Part shown: positions 1-5,446 of the stretch, in pieces
Layout: every line of letters begins with the position of its first letter
Numbering within the stretch: position 1 is the stretch's first letter
From: Gemmatimonadota bacterium
Lineage (GTDB): Bacteria > Gemmatimonadota > Gemmatimonadetes > Longimicrobiales > Gaopeijiaceae
Length of the DNA: 5,446 bases
Assembly: GCA_002731735.1 (NCBI GenBank)
Contig: PCCM01000082.1
Span: forward strand, 1 to 5,446
Direction of reading: 5' to 3'
Notes under the pieces: generated by a model
Database searches by the model: none
Told to the model about the DNA's origin: nothing
Seen by the model: only the letters and a program-made list of their open reading frames with translations
Program-made: the position numbers and the translations under genes

Positions 1-561
1 ACCTTCGATATCGCCCGTCTCGATCGCATCGGCCAACTCGACCAGCCGATCGCGTCGCGCCAACACAGCCGCCCCCCGGTCATCCCCCGCGTCCAGAAGG
101 GCCTGTATCTCGTTTAGGATCTCGTTGTACCAGAAGTCGTTCTGGTAGGGGTCCCAGGGGATCGGAGGCATGATGACAAAATCGCCTCGGTTCGGATATC
201 GCCCGTCGAGCGCTGCAAGCGCGCTGGGGGCGTCTCCGATCTCGGCAAGCTCGCGGTCGTAGAGTTCCCGCTCCAGCGCCCACTCGCGCTTCAGACGGAG
301 ATATTCGGTCTCCAGGTCGGCGATCCCCCAGGCCGGCGGCGGCTCCTGGCCAAACGTCTCCATACTGAAGTATTCAAAGGTCGGGAGGAACAGCCGCCCG
401 TCATGCCACACGAGCAGCGCCCTGCTCTCGGCCAGATAGGGTGCGAAGACCGACAGCACGATGGCGACGGCCAGAATGATGAAGGAGTAGTACCCGCGCT
501 TGATCCGCCGGAACCGCTCCAGCCGTTTGCGCGTGATGGGGTCCAGCTTGATCCACTTCAT
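1..561 (-). CDS. yejE: YejE-like ABC transporter permease, N-terminal part (runs off left edge)
   Basis: This is the second permease subunit of a peptide-type (Dpp/Opp/Yej, microcin C-type) ABC importer in the inner membrane. Only the first 187 residues are in the window, and there is no stop before the left edge. The start is the ATG at 561-559, 45 bases after the yejB stop; upstream there is only a G-run as a weak ribosome site. A basic N-terminus ending in KRGYYS leads into one membrane helix (about residues 26-43). The following ALLVWHDGRLFLPTF (48-62) and the FGQ at 70-72 align by memory with E. coli YejE (LLVRYDG..YFP..., FGG), and IMPPIPWDPYQNDF (130-143) matches the YejE 'W.PI' segment. 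Unlike E. coli YejE, residues 80-118 and 146-187 are long, charged and apparently helical, and the GTD motif that precedes the permease core has not appeared by the edge. The gene is likely cotranscribed with yejB. Family assignment is firm; substrate is unknown. Confidence 0.88.
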   Translation of the reverse strand, partial: MKWIKLDPITRKRLERFRRIKRGYYSFIILAVAIVLSVFAPYLAESRALLVWHDGRLFLPTFEYFSMETFGQEPPPAWGIADLETEYLRLKREWALERELYDRELAEIGDAPSALAALDGRYPNRGDFVIMPPIPWDPYQNDFWYNEILNEIQALLDAGDDRGAAVLARRDRLVELADAIETGDIEG

Positions 562-606
562 ACGCCCGGCCCCCCGGTATTTCTGACGCCGCCTTCCACG
601 GGTCTT

Positions 607-1653
607 CTACTCGAACCGGACGCGGGGATCCACAAAGGCCACCGCGAGATCCGAGATCAGATTCCCTACCATGAGCAAGACACTCGAAATCACCAGGAAG
701 CCCAGAACCACCGGGAAATCGCGTGCTTGGATCGCCTCGAAGGAGAGGAGTCCGACCCCCTGAATGCTGAACACGCGCTCGATCAGAAAGCTCCCCGTCA
801 GGAAAATCCCGAGGAGCGTCCCCACGCTCGTAGCCATCGGAATCAGCGAGTTCCTCAAGGCATGGACGAACACGGTCCGTCGCCAACTCAGCCCCTTCGC
901 GAGCGCCGTCTTGACGTAGTCGGCACTCATGTTCTCGATGAGGCTGTTCTTCATGAGCATGGTGGTGACCGCAAAGGCGCCAGCGAGGTACGCAATCAGC
1001 GGGAGGACCGAGTGCCACATGATGTCCCAAATCCGAGCTAGGAACGAAAGTTCCGCGGCGCCCACCGATTGGAATCCCCCGAGTGGAAAGATCTCGAATC
1101 GCACCGCGAGCAGATTGCTGAGCACCGCCCCCAGCGCAAAGCCAGGAATGGCGTAGCCCACGAAGATCAGGACCGAGGTCAGGTTGTCGACGTTCGTCCG
1201 ATGTTTGATCGCCTTCAGGATGCCGAGAGGGATGCAGATCCCGTAGGTGAGGAACGCCGTGATGAGTCCATAATAGATCGAGACCGGGAGACGCTCCCCT
1301 ATCACCTGAAGTACGGGTTCGCTGTACCGGAAGGATTCGCCGAAGTCGAGTCGAACGACATCCCAGAGCCACGAGGCGTAAGCCACCGGGAGTGGCTGGT
1401 CGAACCCGTAGTACTCGGTGAGCTGCGCCAACTGATCCTCGGGGATGACGAGTTGTGCAATGGCCCCGCCCCCACCCCCGACTTCGCCACCTCCCCCGGC
1501 ACCGGCCAAAGCCATCCGGATCTGATCAATCTGCCCGCCCGGAACGAACTGGAGAAGCGTGAAGGTCACCAACGTGATACCGAGAAAGGTCGGAATCATG
1601 AGGAGGAGTCGTCGGATGACGTAATCCCGAAGCGCATCTCCCCGTGATTTCAC
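607..1653 (-). CDS. yejB: YejB-like ABC transporter permease
   Basis: This is the first permease subunit of a peptide-type ABC importer (BPD_transp_1 fold, YejB/DppB/OppB group), an inner-membrane protein that pairs with the YejE-like protein downstream. The N-terminus DYVIRRLLLMIPTF (residues 10-23) and the QFVPGG at 35-40 are classic for YejB. The first helix covers about 14-36, then comes a glycine-rich extracytoplasmic stretch (51-63) and the YGFDQPLP segment, followed by further membrane helices. The cytoplasmic EAA loop that contacts the ATPase is at about 246-265 (YVKTALAKG, then LRNSLIP just after), and the protein ends in VDPRVRFE, as YejB does. I chose the GTG at 1653 because GAGGAGG lies 5 bases upstream. 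A longer form from the GTG at 1701 (16 more residues, 364 in all) is possible but has no good ribosome site and follows a GC-rich hairpin. Length, 348 residues, is normal for the family. A YejA-like binding protein gene is not adjacent. Confidence 0.92.
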   Translation of the reverse strand: MKSRGDALRDYVIRRLLLMIPTFLGITLVTFTLLQFVPGGQIDQIRMALAGAGGGGEVGGGGGAIAQLVIPEDQLAQLTEYYGFDQPLPVAYASWLWDVVRLDFGESFRYSEPVLQVIGERLPVSIYYGLITAFLTYGICIPLGILKAIKHRTNVDNLTSVLIFVGYAIPGFALGAVLSNLLAVRFEIFPLGGFQSVGAAELSFLARIWDIMWHSVLPLIAYLAGAFAVTTMLMKNSLIENMSADYVKTALAKGLSWRRTVFVHALRNSLIPMATSVGTLLGIFLTGSFLIERVFSIQGVGLLSFEAIQARDFPVVLGFLVISSVLLMVGNLISDLAVAFVDPRVRFE

Positions 1654-1665
1654 CTCGGCCTCCTC
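1651..1665 (-). promoter_or_regulatory. Strong ribosome binding site and GTG start of yejB
   Basis: On the minus strand GAGGAGG (1665-1659) is followed by five bases and GTG (1653-1651). It decides the start codon: the outer GTG at 1701 has nothing comparable in front of it. The site is seen directly; the choice of start is inference. Confidence 0.65.
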
Positions 1666-1704
1666 GTCCCTGATCAGGGTTGTGTTTCGCTCGTTCGGCA
1701 CGAA

Positions 1705-1728
1705 CGCCCCACGCTACGCTCTGGGGCG
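1705..1728. repeat. GC-rich hairpin in the yejB leader
   Basis: CGCCCCA (1705-1711) and TGGGGCG (1722-1728) form a perfect 7-bp inverted repeat around a 10-base loop. On the minus strand it sits four bases before the outer candidate GTG of yejB (1701) and about 50 bases before the preferred start (1653). Neither strand has a T-run after it, so it is not a standard intrinsic terminator. It may be a leader structure that hides the outer start, or chance in GC-rich DNA. Confidence 0.4.
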
Positions 1729-1829
1729 CCGCTGGGCAACGACCGGTCCCCCCGTCCCTCCGTCGGAGGCCGTGAGGCGGATGATACGGCCCATTTTGAT
1801 CGACCGACCGATCTGAAGCGAGACATCGA

Positions 1830-1849
1830 TCGCCTGTTGAACCAGGCGA
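1830..1849. repeat. Short hairpin upstream of yejB
   Basis: TCGCCTG (1830-1836) and CAGGCGA (1843-1849) form a perfect 7-bp stem with the six-base loop TTGAAC. There is no T-run on either side. It is seen directly; a role in the yejB leader is a guess. Confidence 0.35.
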
Positions 1850-2086
1850 CAGACGCGCTCGATCGGGGTGACTACGTGAGCGGGTCATCGATGCGCACCG
1901 ACTGTCAGACCGGAGCCGTGTTGGACGTCATGACGCCGATCCACGGAGGGGGGCCCGGCTCGTGGTGGCTATGGCCGAGCAGGCCGTCCAGCCCACAAAT
2001 CGGCTCCCAACGCTCGTACCGGTACGCCGCCGCGAAGGCCCTGGCGTGGGTGACACTCGAAGGGGTCGACGCGAAAGGTTAGTCGC

Positions 2087-4129
2087 TTAGTTCGGTAGGC
2101 TGAACGCGATGTACTCGGTACCGGACGGTGGTCCCATTCTACCGCCACCTGCCGCAATAACCACATACTGTTGGCCGTCGACGCTGTACATAGCCGGAGT
2201 GGCGAATCCTGCCGCAGGTAGATCAGCTTGCCACAACATTTTCCCATCGCTTACATCGTAGGCTCGAATTTTCCTGTCCGGAGTGGCGCCGATAAAAATT
2301 AGCCCAGTCGCGGTTACCACGGGTCCACCGTAACTCTCCGCACCGTATCCTGACCCTTCCTGATCTGGGTAGTCGCCAAAAGGCACCTGCCAGTCGATCT
2401 CACCTGTAGCCAAGTCGATGGAGTTGAGCGTACCCCAGGGCGGGGTATTACCGGGTAATCCCTCATGATCGCGTACCCGTAGGTAACCAGCAAAAGCGTA
2501 GTCGACTTCAGTACTCGGCGGATCCTCTGCCACCGATTCCGGAGACAGGATATGGTTCGACGCGGCGGTTCGCTCGATTTCGTTTAAGTGTTCGAAGCCG
2601 GGCATAAGACCGCGTCCCTCTCTCATGACTCTCACTATCTGACCACGACTTAGCCGATCACCGATGTCCACCAGGCTCGGCCCTACGTCCGTCCCCTGAC
2701 GATCGATACCATGACAGGCGCCACAATTCTCGGCGTACACATTTCTGTTACTGAATCCAACAGGGATCTCGTACAGACGAACGATTCCGCCGATCTCCTG
2801 GGCGTTCAAGATGAGTCGATTGCTATTTGGATCGAAGGCCGAGCCACCCCATTCCGCGCCGCCATCGTATGCCGGGTAGATGAGCGTGCCAGCAAGGGTC
2901 GGTGGCGCCCACGGACGTTGATCGAGATCCTTGATCACGTCGTTCACAAAGTCGACAGCGTCCTGGTTTCGCGTGGTGATCTCAAAAGTCTGGCGGGTAA
3001 AGGCCACGGTAGAAACTGGTTGAGACCGGGAGGCCACTTCACCGGGCAAGTTGCTAGGAAGCGTCTCCACTTCTTCGATTTCGTACAGCGATTCTCCTGT
3101 ATCACGGTCGAATACGAACAAGTGGCCCGATTTTGTTGTTACCGCGACGGCATCGATTACCGCGCCATCGCGTTCGAGTTGCACCAGAGTGGGCGGTGAA
3201 GGAAAATCTCGGTCCCACAGGTCATGGCGCAGGGCTTGGAAATACCAACGCAGTTCGCCCGTGCGAGCATCGAGAGCGAGCAGGCAGTTGGCGAACAAGT
3301 TGTCGCCGAGACGTGATGCTCCGTAAAAGTCCGGCGTGGCGGAGCCGGTCGGCACGAAGAGAAGCTCTCGTTCCACATCCAAGGCCATTCCCGTCCAGTT
3401 GTTGGCTCCGCCCGCGGTTTCCAACGCACCGTCCGCCCAGGTTTCGGAGCCCAACCCACCGACCAGCGGGAGGCTGTTGAACCGCCAGACCGGATCGCCG
3501 TTGATCGCGCTGTAGGCCCGGATCACACCGGCATGTGATCGATCACCCTCACCGGTAGAAAATCCCAACACAATCAGATCTTCGAAAATGATGCCCGGTA
3601 CGGTGATAGAAAGAGGGCCGGACTGCCTGCTGGGCGTTAGATCGAGCCTCCCATTTTCGCCAAATTCTTCAACGGGTTCACCCGTACTCGCGTCCAGTGC
3701 GATCAGCTCCCGACCGGCCGTGTAGAAGAGGCGAGCTCGATCCTCGTCTTGCCACCACATGAGTCCACGTTGAGCGGCCCCACTACCGCCGGGATCGTGG
3801 CGCCACAACTCTTCCCCGGTAGCTGCGTTGAGGGCAAACGCGACAAGTCTCGGTGATAGACCATACAGCACGCCGTCAACGATGAGCGGGCTGGTATACA
3901 TGGTCGAACCACCCCCACGGGCCTCGCCTGAGTCGTAGACCCAAGCCACCTCGAGCTCGTCAACGTTGTCGCGATTAATCTGATCTAATTCTGAGTAGTG
4001 GCGACGTCCTGGATCGCCCAGATAGGTAGACCAGTCGCTGTCCTGTGCCTCGAGTGAGCCGGGCGTGCAGAAGCACAGTAAGAAGCCAGCGAGAGCAAGG
4101 TGCGCAAGTGAAGCGGAGCCTTTGTTCAC
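2087..4129 (-). CDS. Exported PQQ-dependent dehydrogenase with internal cytochrome c domain
   Basis: This is a quinoprotein dehydrogenase expected to oxidise an alcohol, aldose or similar substrate in the periplasm with PQQ and to pass electrons through its own haem c. The 680 residues begin with a Sec signal (hydrophobic core about 9-22, cleavage probably near LEAQ, 26-29). Next comes the family start DWSTYLGDPGRRHYS and QINRDNVDELEVAW, then propeller blades with repeated A.TGE..W motifs. RHDLWDRDFPSPPT (301-314) matches the active-site segment of membrane glucose dehydrogenase; Asp306 and Lys333 have the same 27-residue spacing as Asp466 and Lys493 of E. coli Gcd (from memory). A cytochrome c domain follows, with CGACH at 469-473 and probable axial Met509 in GLMPGF. 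The last blades include PPWGTLNSIDLATGEIDW and end in QQYVVIAAGGG, as in the quinoprotein glucose dehydrogenase-like family. The GTG start at 4129 gives a clean signal peptide but has a weak ribosome site; a longer frame to 4642 is open but noise-like. Substrate is unknown. Confidence 0.9.
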   Translation of the reverse strand: MNKGSASLAHLALAGFLLCFCTPGSLEAQDSDWSTYLGDPGRRHYSELDQINRDNVDELEVAWVYDSGEARGGGSTMYTSPLIVDGVLYGLSPRLVAFALNAATGEELWRHDPGGSGAAQRGLMWWQDEDRARLFYTAGRELIALDASTGEPVEEFGENGRLDLTPSRQSGPLSITVPGIIFEDLIVLGFSTGEGDRSHAGVIRAYSAINGDPVWRFNSLPLVGGLGSETWADGALETAGGANNWTGMALDVERELLFVPTGSATPDFYGASRLGDNLFANCLLALDARTGELRWYFQALRHDLWDRDFPSPPTLVQLERDGAVIDAVAVTTKSGHLFVFDRDTGESLYEIEEVETLPSNLPGEVASRSQPVSTVAFTRQTFEITTRNQDAVDFVNDVIKDLDQRPWAPPTLAGTLIYPAYDGGAEWGGSAFDPNSNRLILNAQEIGGIVRLYEIPVGFSNRNVYAENCGACHGIDRQGTDVGPSLVDIGDRLSRGQIVRVMREGRGLMPGFEHLNEIERTAASNHILSPESVAEDPPSTEVDYAFAGYLRVRDHEGLPGNTPPWGTLNSIDLATGEIDWQVPFGDYPDQEGSGYGAESYGGPVVTATGLIFIGATPDRKIRAYDVSDGKMLWQADLPAAGFATPAMYSVDGQQYVVIAAGGGRMGPPSGTEYIAFSLPN

Positions 4130-4161
4130 GGACAACCCGTGGAGCGCACGGTCACTCCTTT
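4126..4161 (-). promoter_or_regulatory. Strong ribosome site and 7-codon frame before the dehydrogenase
   Basis: AAAGGAG (4161-4155) is followed by TGACC and a GTG (4149-4147) that opens a 7-residue frame (VRSTGCP) ending in the TGA that overlaps the dehydrogenase GTG at 4129. The frame is the same as the small ORF at 4126-4377 and differs from the dehydrogenase. It could be a coupling leader peptide, an internal start of the small ORF, or the true dehydrogenase start displaced by a single-base frame error. The motif is seen directly; its function is inferred. Confidence 0.4.
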
Positions 4162-4377
4162 GTCTCCGAGCATGGCCGCGTCCCCGCAACTCACCGACGT
4201 GGACTGAAGATAGGCCCGATCGCCCGCTCCGAGCCCTGTGTTGTCGTGCAGAGGCTGAACATCGGTGAGATCTGAGTTCGAGCTGAGGAAGAGGTTCATT
4301 AGGCTTGTGATCACGGCTGGAACGACGAACCGGAGGCCATAGCGCATAGGCCTGATCCCGAGTTCGGCCCGTTGCAT
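4126..4377 (-). CDS. Possible small ORF ending in the dehydrogenase start (GTGA overlap)
   Basis: This is a hypothetical protein of 83 residues that I do not recognise. It could start at the ATG at 4377 or at the TTG at 4380; GGAG (4390-4387) is 9 or 6 bases upstream, respectively. Residues 17-31 (FVVPAVITSLMNLFL) are hydrophobic after basic residues and could be a signal or membrane segment; the rest is polar with two cysteines. My hand count of GC by codon position is about 58%, 49% and 71%, which is the pattern of a real gene in GC-rich DNA. The stop TGA (4128-4126) overlaps the GTG of the dehydrogenase, as in translationally coupled genes, and a promoter-like pair lies just upstream. Against it, there is no known family, and the region may simply be a leader or a decayed gene. 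Confidence 0.35.
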   Translation of the reverse strand: MQRAELGIRPMRYGLRFVVPAVITSLMNLFLSSNSDLTDVQPLHDNTGLGAGDRAYLQSTSVSCGDAAMLGDKGVTVRSTGCP

Positions 4378-4380
4378 CAA

Positions 4381-4562
4381 CAGCCGCTCCGTCAGAGGAC
4401 GCCACCGCGGGTATTCTAAAGAGGCGGTTGGTAAGCCGCAATCTTGACGGTCGACGCGCTGGTGGTGTCTGGTAGGCCGAACTGCGTATGTTGTCGGGTG
4501 CGTGCCGGGACCATCGCGCCCCGCCTCGAACTCCGATCCTTCCGTCCAAGGGAGAGCTCACC
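4381..4562. promoter_or_regulatory. Divergent promoter region between dehydrogenase and oxidoreductase
   Basis: The leftward dehydrogenase unit and the rightward Gfo/Idh/MocA gene share these 182 bases. The leftward promoter candidate is listed separately. For the rightward gene, TTGACG at 4444-4449 is a good -35-like hexamer, but no good -10 follows at 16-18 bases, and TATGTT at 4487-4492 has no partner. No clear regulator binding palindrome was seen. Confidence 0.4.
4413..4441 (-). promoter_or_regulatory. Possible sigma70-type promoter for the dehydrogenase
   Basis: Reading the minus strand, TTGCGG (4441-4436) and TAGAAT (4418-4413) are separated by exactly 17 bases. The -10 hexamer matches consensus at five of six positions and the -35 hexamer at three. 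Transcription would start near 4406, about 30 bases before the small ORF and about 280 before the dehydrogenase GTG. A weak inverted repeat (4424-4429 with 4434-4439) lies in the spacer and could be an operator. Confidence 0.4.
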
Positions 4563-4565
4563 GTG
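4548..4565 (+). promoter_or_regulatory. Ribosome binding site and GTG start of the oxidoreductase
   Basis: AAGGGAGAG (4548-4556) is followed by six bases and GTG (4563-4565). It fixes the start: the next residues lead directly into a twin-arginine signal, and no ATG lies nearby upstream in frame. Confidence 0.75.
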
Positions 4566-5446
4566 AACAAGAACGGACCAGCCCGCCAACTGACCCGCCG
4601 GAACTTCGTGCAAAATGCTTCAACGCTCGCCTTAGGGGGCATGATCGTGCCGCGACACGTCCTGGGTGGAGTGGGATATCAGGCTCCCAGTGACACCCTG
4701 AACATCGCCATCGTCGGAGCGGGAGGCAGGGGCAACGACAACGCCCAGGAGCTGGGGACCGAGAACATCGTGGCCGTCTGCGACGTGGACTTCGACCTCG
4801 TGACCAGCAAAGTTGGCGGGCTCACGGCAGCGGGCCGAGATGGAACCGCCCGCCCCAAGGTCATGCGGTGGCAGGAGCAATTCGCATCAGCCACCCGGTA
4901 CAGCGACTTCCGTGAGATGCTCGAGAAGCAGAGCAACATCGACGCCGTCCTGATCGCCACACCCGACCACACACACGCGGTGATCGCGAAGGCGGCCATG
5001 GAACTGGGCAAACACGTCTACGTGGAGAAGCCGATGACGGCTACCGTAGCCGAAGCCCGGATGCTGGCTCGCCTCGCCAAAGAAACCGGGGTCACAACCC
5101 AGATGGGGAACCAGGGGCACTCGAGCGACGATGCGCGCCTGATCAACGAGTGGATCCACGCAGGTGTGATCGGCGACGTGAGTGAGGTGCACATCTGGAC
5201 GAACCGACCCATCTGGCCCCAGGGGATTCCCGCGCCAATCGCCCCGCCCGAGATGCCCGACCAAACGGACTGGGGGCGTGGCTCCATAGATAGGCGGATT
5301 GCATCAGCCGTGGACGGCGGATATCAGCTGCCACCCGCACTCGATTGGCAGAACTACGTGGGGCCGATCGCCGAGGATGTGGCGTACCACCCCATCTACC
5401 ACCCCTTCAACTGGCGAGGTTGGACCGCCTTCGGGGTTGGGGCTCT
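4563..5446 (+). CDS. Tat-exported Gfo/Idh/MocA family oxidoreductase, N-terminal part (runs off right edge)
   Basis: This is an NAD(P)-dependent oxidoreductase of the Gfo/Idh/MocA family, which acts on sugars, inositols and related polyols. The visible 294 residues begin with a twin-arginine signal (TRRNFVQNAS, residues 11-20, then a hydrophobic stretch to about 29), so the protein should be exported already folded with its cofactor. The Rossmann nucleotide-binding loop is NIAIVGAGGRG (47-57), with an acidic residue after the second strand at CDVD (73-76). ATPDHTHA (132-139) and GKHVYVEKP (149-157) are the family signatures; Lys156 is the usual catalytic-site lysine. QMGNQGHS (180-187) and NRPIWPQGIP (214-223) fit the secreted subgroup common in Planctomycetota and Gemmatimonadota, and YHPFNWRGW (279-287) is another conserved block. 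Compared with my memory of that subgroup, residues about 236-258 look inserted. The rest of the C-terminal domain is outside the window. It is divergent from the PQQ dehydrogenase. Substrate cannot be told. Confidence 0.92.
   Translation, partial: MNKNGPARQLTRRNFVQNASTLALGGMIVPRHVLGGVGYQAPSDTLNIAIVGAGGRGNDNAQELGTENIVAVCDVDFDLVTSKVGGLTAAGRDGTARPKVMRWQEQFASATRYSDFREMLEKQSNIDAVLIATPDHTHAVIAKAAMELGKHVYVEKPMTATVAEARMLARLAKETGVTTQMGNQGHSSDDARLINEWIHAGVIGDVSEVHIWTNRPIWPQGIPAPIAPPEMPDQTDWGRGSIDRRIASAVDGGYQLPPALDWQNYVGPIAEDVAYHPIYHPFNWRGWTAFGVGA

Larger units (their letters stand above)
1702..2086. other. Stretch without a supported gene between the dehydrogenase and yejB
   Basis: These 385 bases separate the dehydrogenase stop from yejB. 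Both flanking genes run leftward, so the stretch should hold the end of one transcript and the leader of the next. I see two short hairpins (1705-1728 and 1830-1849), a 12-bp perfect palindrome at 2015-2026, and a 10-bp palindrome CGTCATGACG at 1926-1935. No hairpin is followed by a T-run, and no convincing -35/-10 pair for yejB was found by eye. A plus-strand frame is open from 1648 to 2082, but it has no ATG before 1891, no ribosome site, and a composition that looks like GC-rich noise. Confidence 0.6.

Noticed and set aside
401..1372. Long minus-strand frame (323 residues) overlapping both permeases
   Set aside because: It is in another frame over the well-recognised yejB and yejE coding sequence, and its translation is rich in R, G and P with no domain.
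1705..1849. Intrinsic terminator for the dehydrogenase transcript
   Set aside because: Both hairpins in this stretch lack a following T-run on the minus strand and are more than 200 bases past the stop, so they do not qualify as standard terminators.
1648..2082. Open plus-strand frame of 145 codons, with a helix-like RDIDRLLNQATDALDRGDY segment
   Set aside because: It has no ATG before 1891, the TTG at 1837 has no ribosome site, the later part reads as low-quality GC-rich sequence, and I recognise no homologue. A degraded gene cannot be excluded.
2711..3199. Plus-strand frame (162 residues) antisense to the dehydrogenase
   Set aside because: It is the complement of a clear propeller and cytochrome coding region. 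Its composition follows from the opposite strand and there is no ribosome site or known motif.
4111..4129. Lipoprotein signal in the dehydrogenase (cysteines in LLCFC)
   Set aside because: The residues before each cysteine (FLL and CF) do not match a lipobox, and a normal Sec cleavage site near LEAQ fits better.
4045..4275. Plus-strand frames (76 and 67 residues) over the dehydrogenase N-terminus
   Set aside because: They are arginine-rich, overlap the signal peptide coding region, and have no upstream ribosome site or family resemblance.
4130..4642. In-frame N-terminal extension of the dehydrogenase (171 extra residues)
   Set aside because: The extension is arginine- and serine-rich with no family resemblance and lies before a clean Sec signal peptide. 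It also overlaps the divergent oxidoreductase start and its ribosome site.

Overview
The window comes from a GC-rich bacterium (about 60% GC by eye). It has the marks of an environmental, Gram-negative-type heterotroph: a YejB/YejE-type oligopeptide ABC permease pair, a Sec-exported PQQ beta-propeller dehydrogenase with a built-in haem c domain, and a Tat-exported Gfo/Idh/MocA oxidoreductase. This gene mix is common in Gemmatimonadota and is also found in Acidobacteriota, Planctomycetota and Rhodothermota-like genomes. Gemmatimonadota is my best guess, from general similarity only; nothing in the window fixes the taxon.

Layout. Bases 1-1653 (minus strand) hold two adjacent permease genes in the order yejB then yejE; yejE runs off the left edge. 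Bases 1702-2086 hold no gene I can support, only two short GC-rich hairpins and a 12-bp palindrome. Bases 2087-4129 (minus strand) encode a 680-residue PQQ-dependent dehydrogenase with a c-type cytochrome inserted before its last propeller blades. Just upstream, 4126-4377 (minus strand) is a small ORF of uncertain reality whose stop overlaps the dehydrogenase start as GTGA. Bases 4381-4562 form a divergent promoter region. From 4563 to the right edge (plus strand) lies the first 294 residues of a Tat-exported Gfo/Idh/MocA oxidoreductase.

How the genes may work together. The dehydrogenase and the Gfo/Idh/MocA protein are divergently transcribed from a short shared region, and both are predicted to be exported. 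A role in periplasmic oxidation of sugars, alcohols or related compounds is reasonable but inferred. The YejBE pair would form the membrane channel of a peptide or peptide-like importer; its binding protein (YejA-like) is not in the window, and its ATPase (YejF-like) may lie beyond the left edge. No tRNA, rRNA, insertion sequence, CRISPR array or clear intrinsic terminator was seen.

I found no clearly new biological system. The points most worth checking are the small ORF and displaced ribosome binding site at the dehydrogenase start, the long charged extracytoplasmic insert in the YejE-like permease, and the insertion in the Gfo/Idh/MocA protein.
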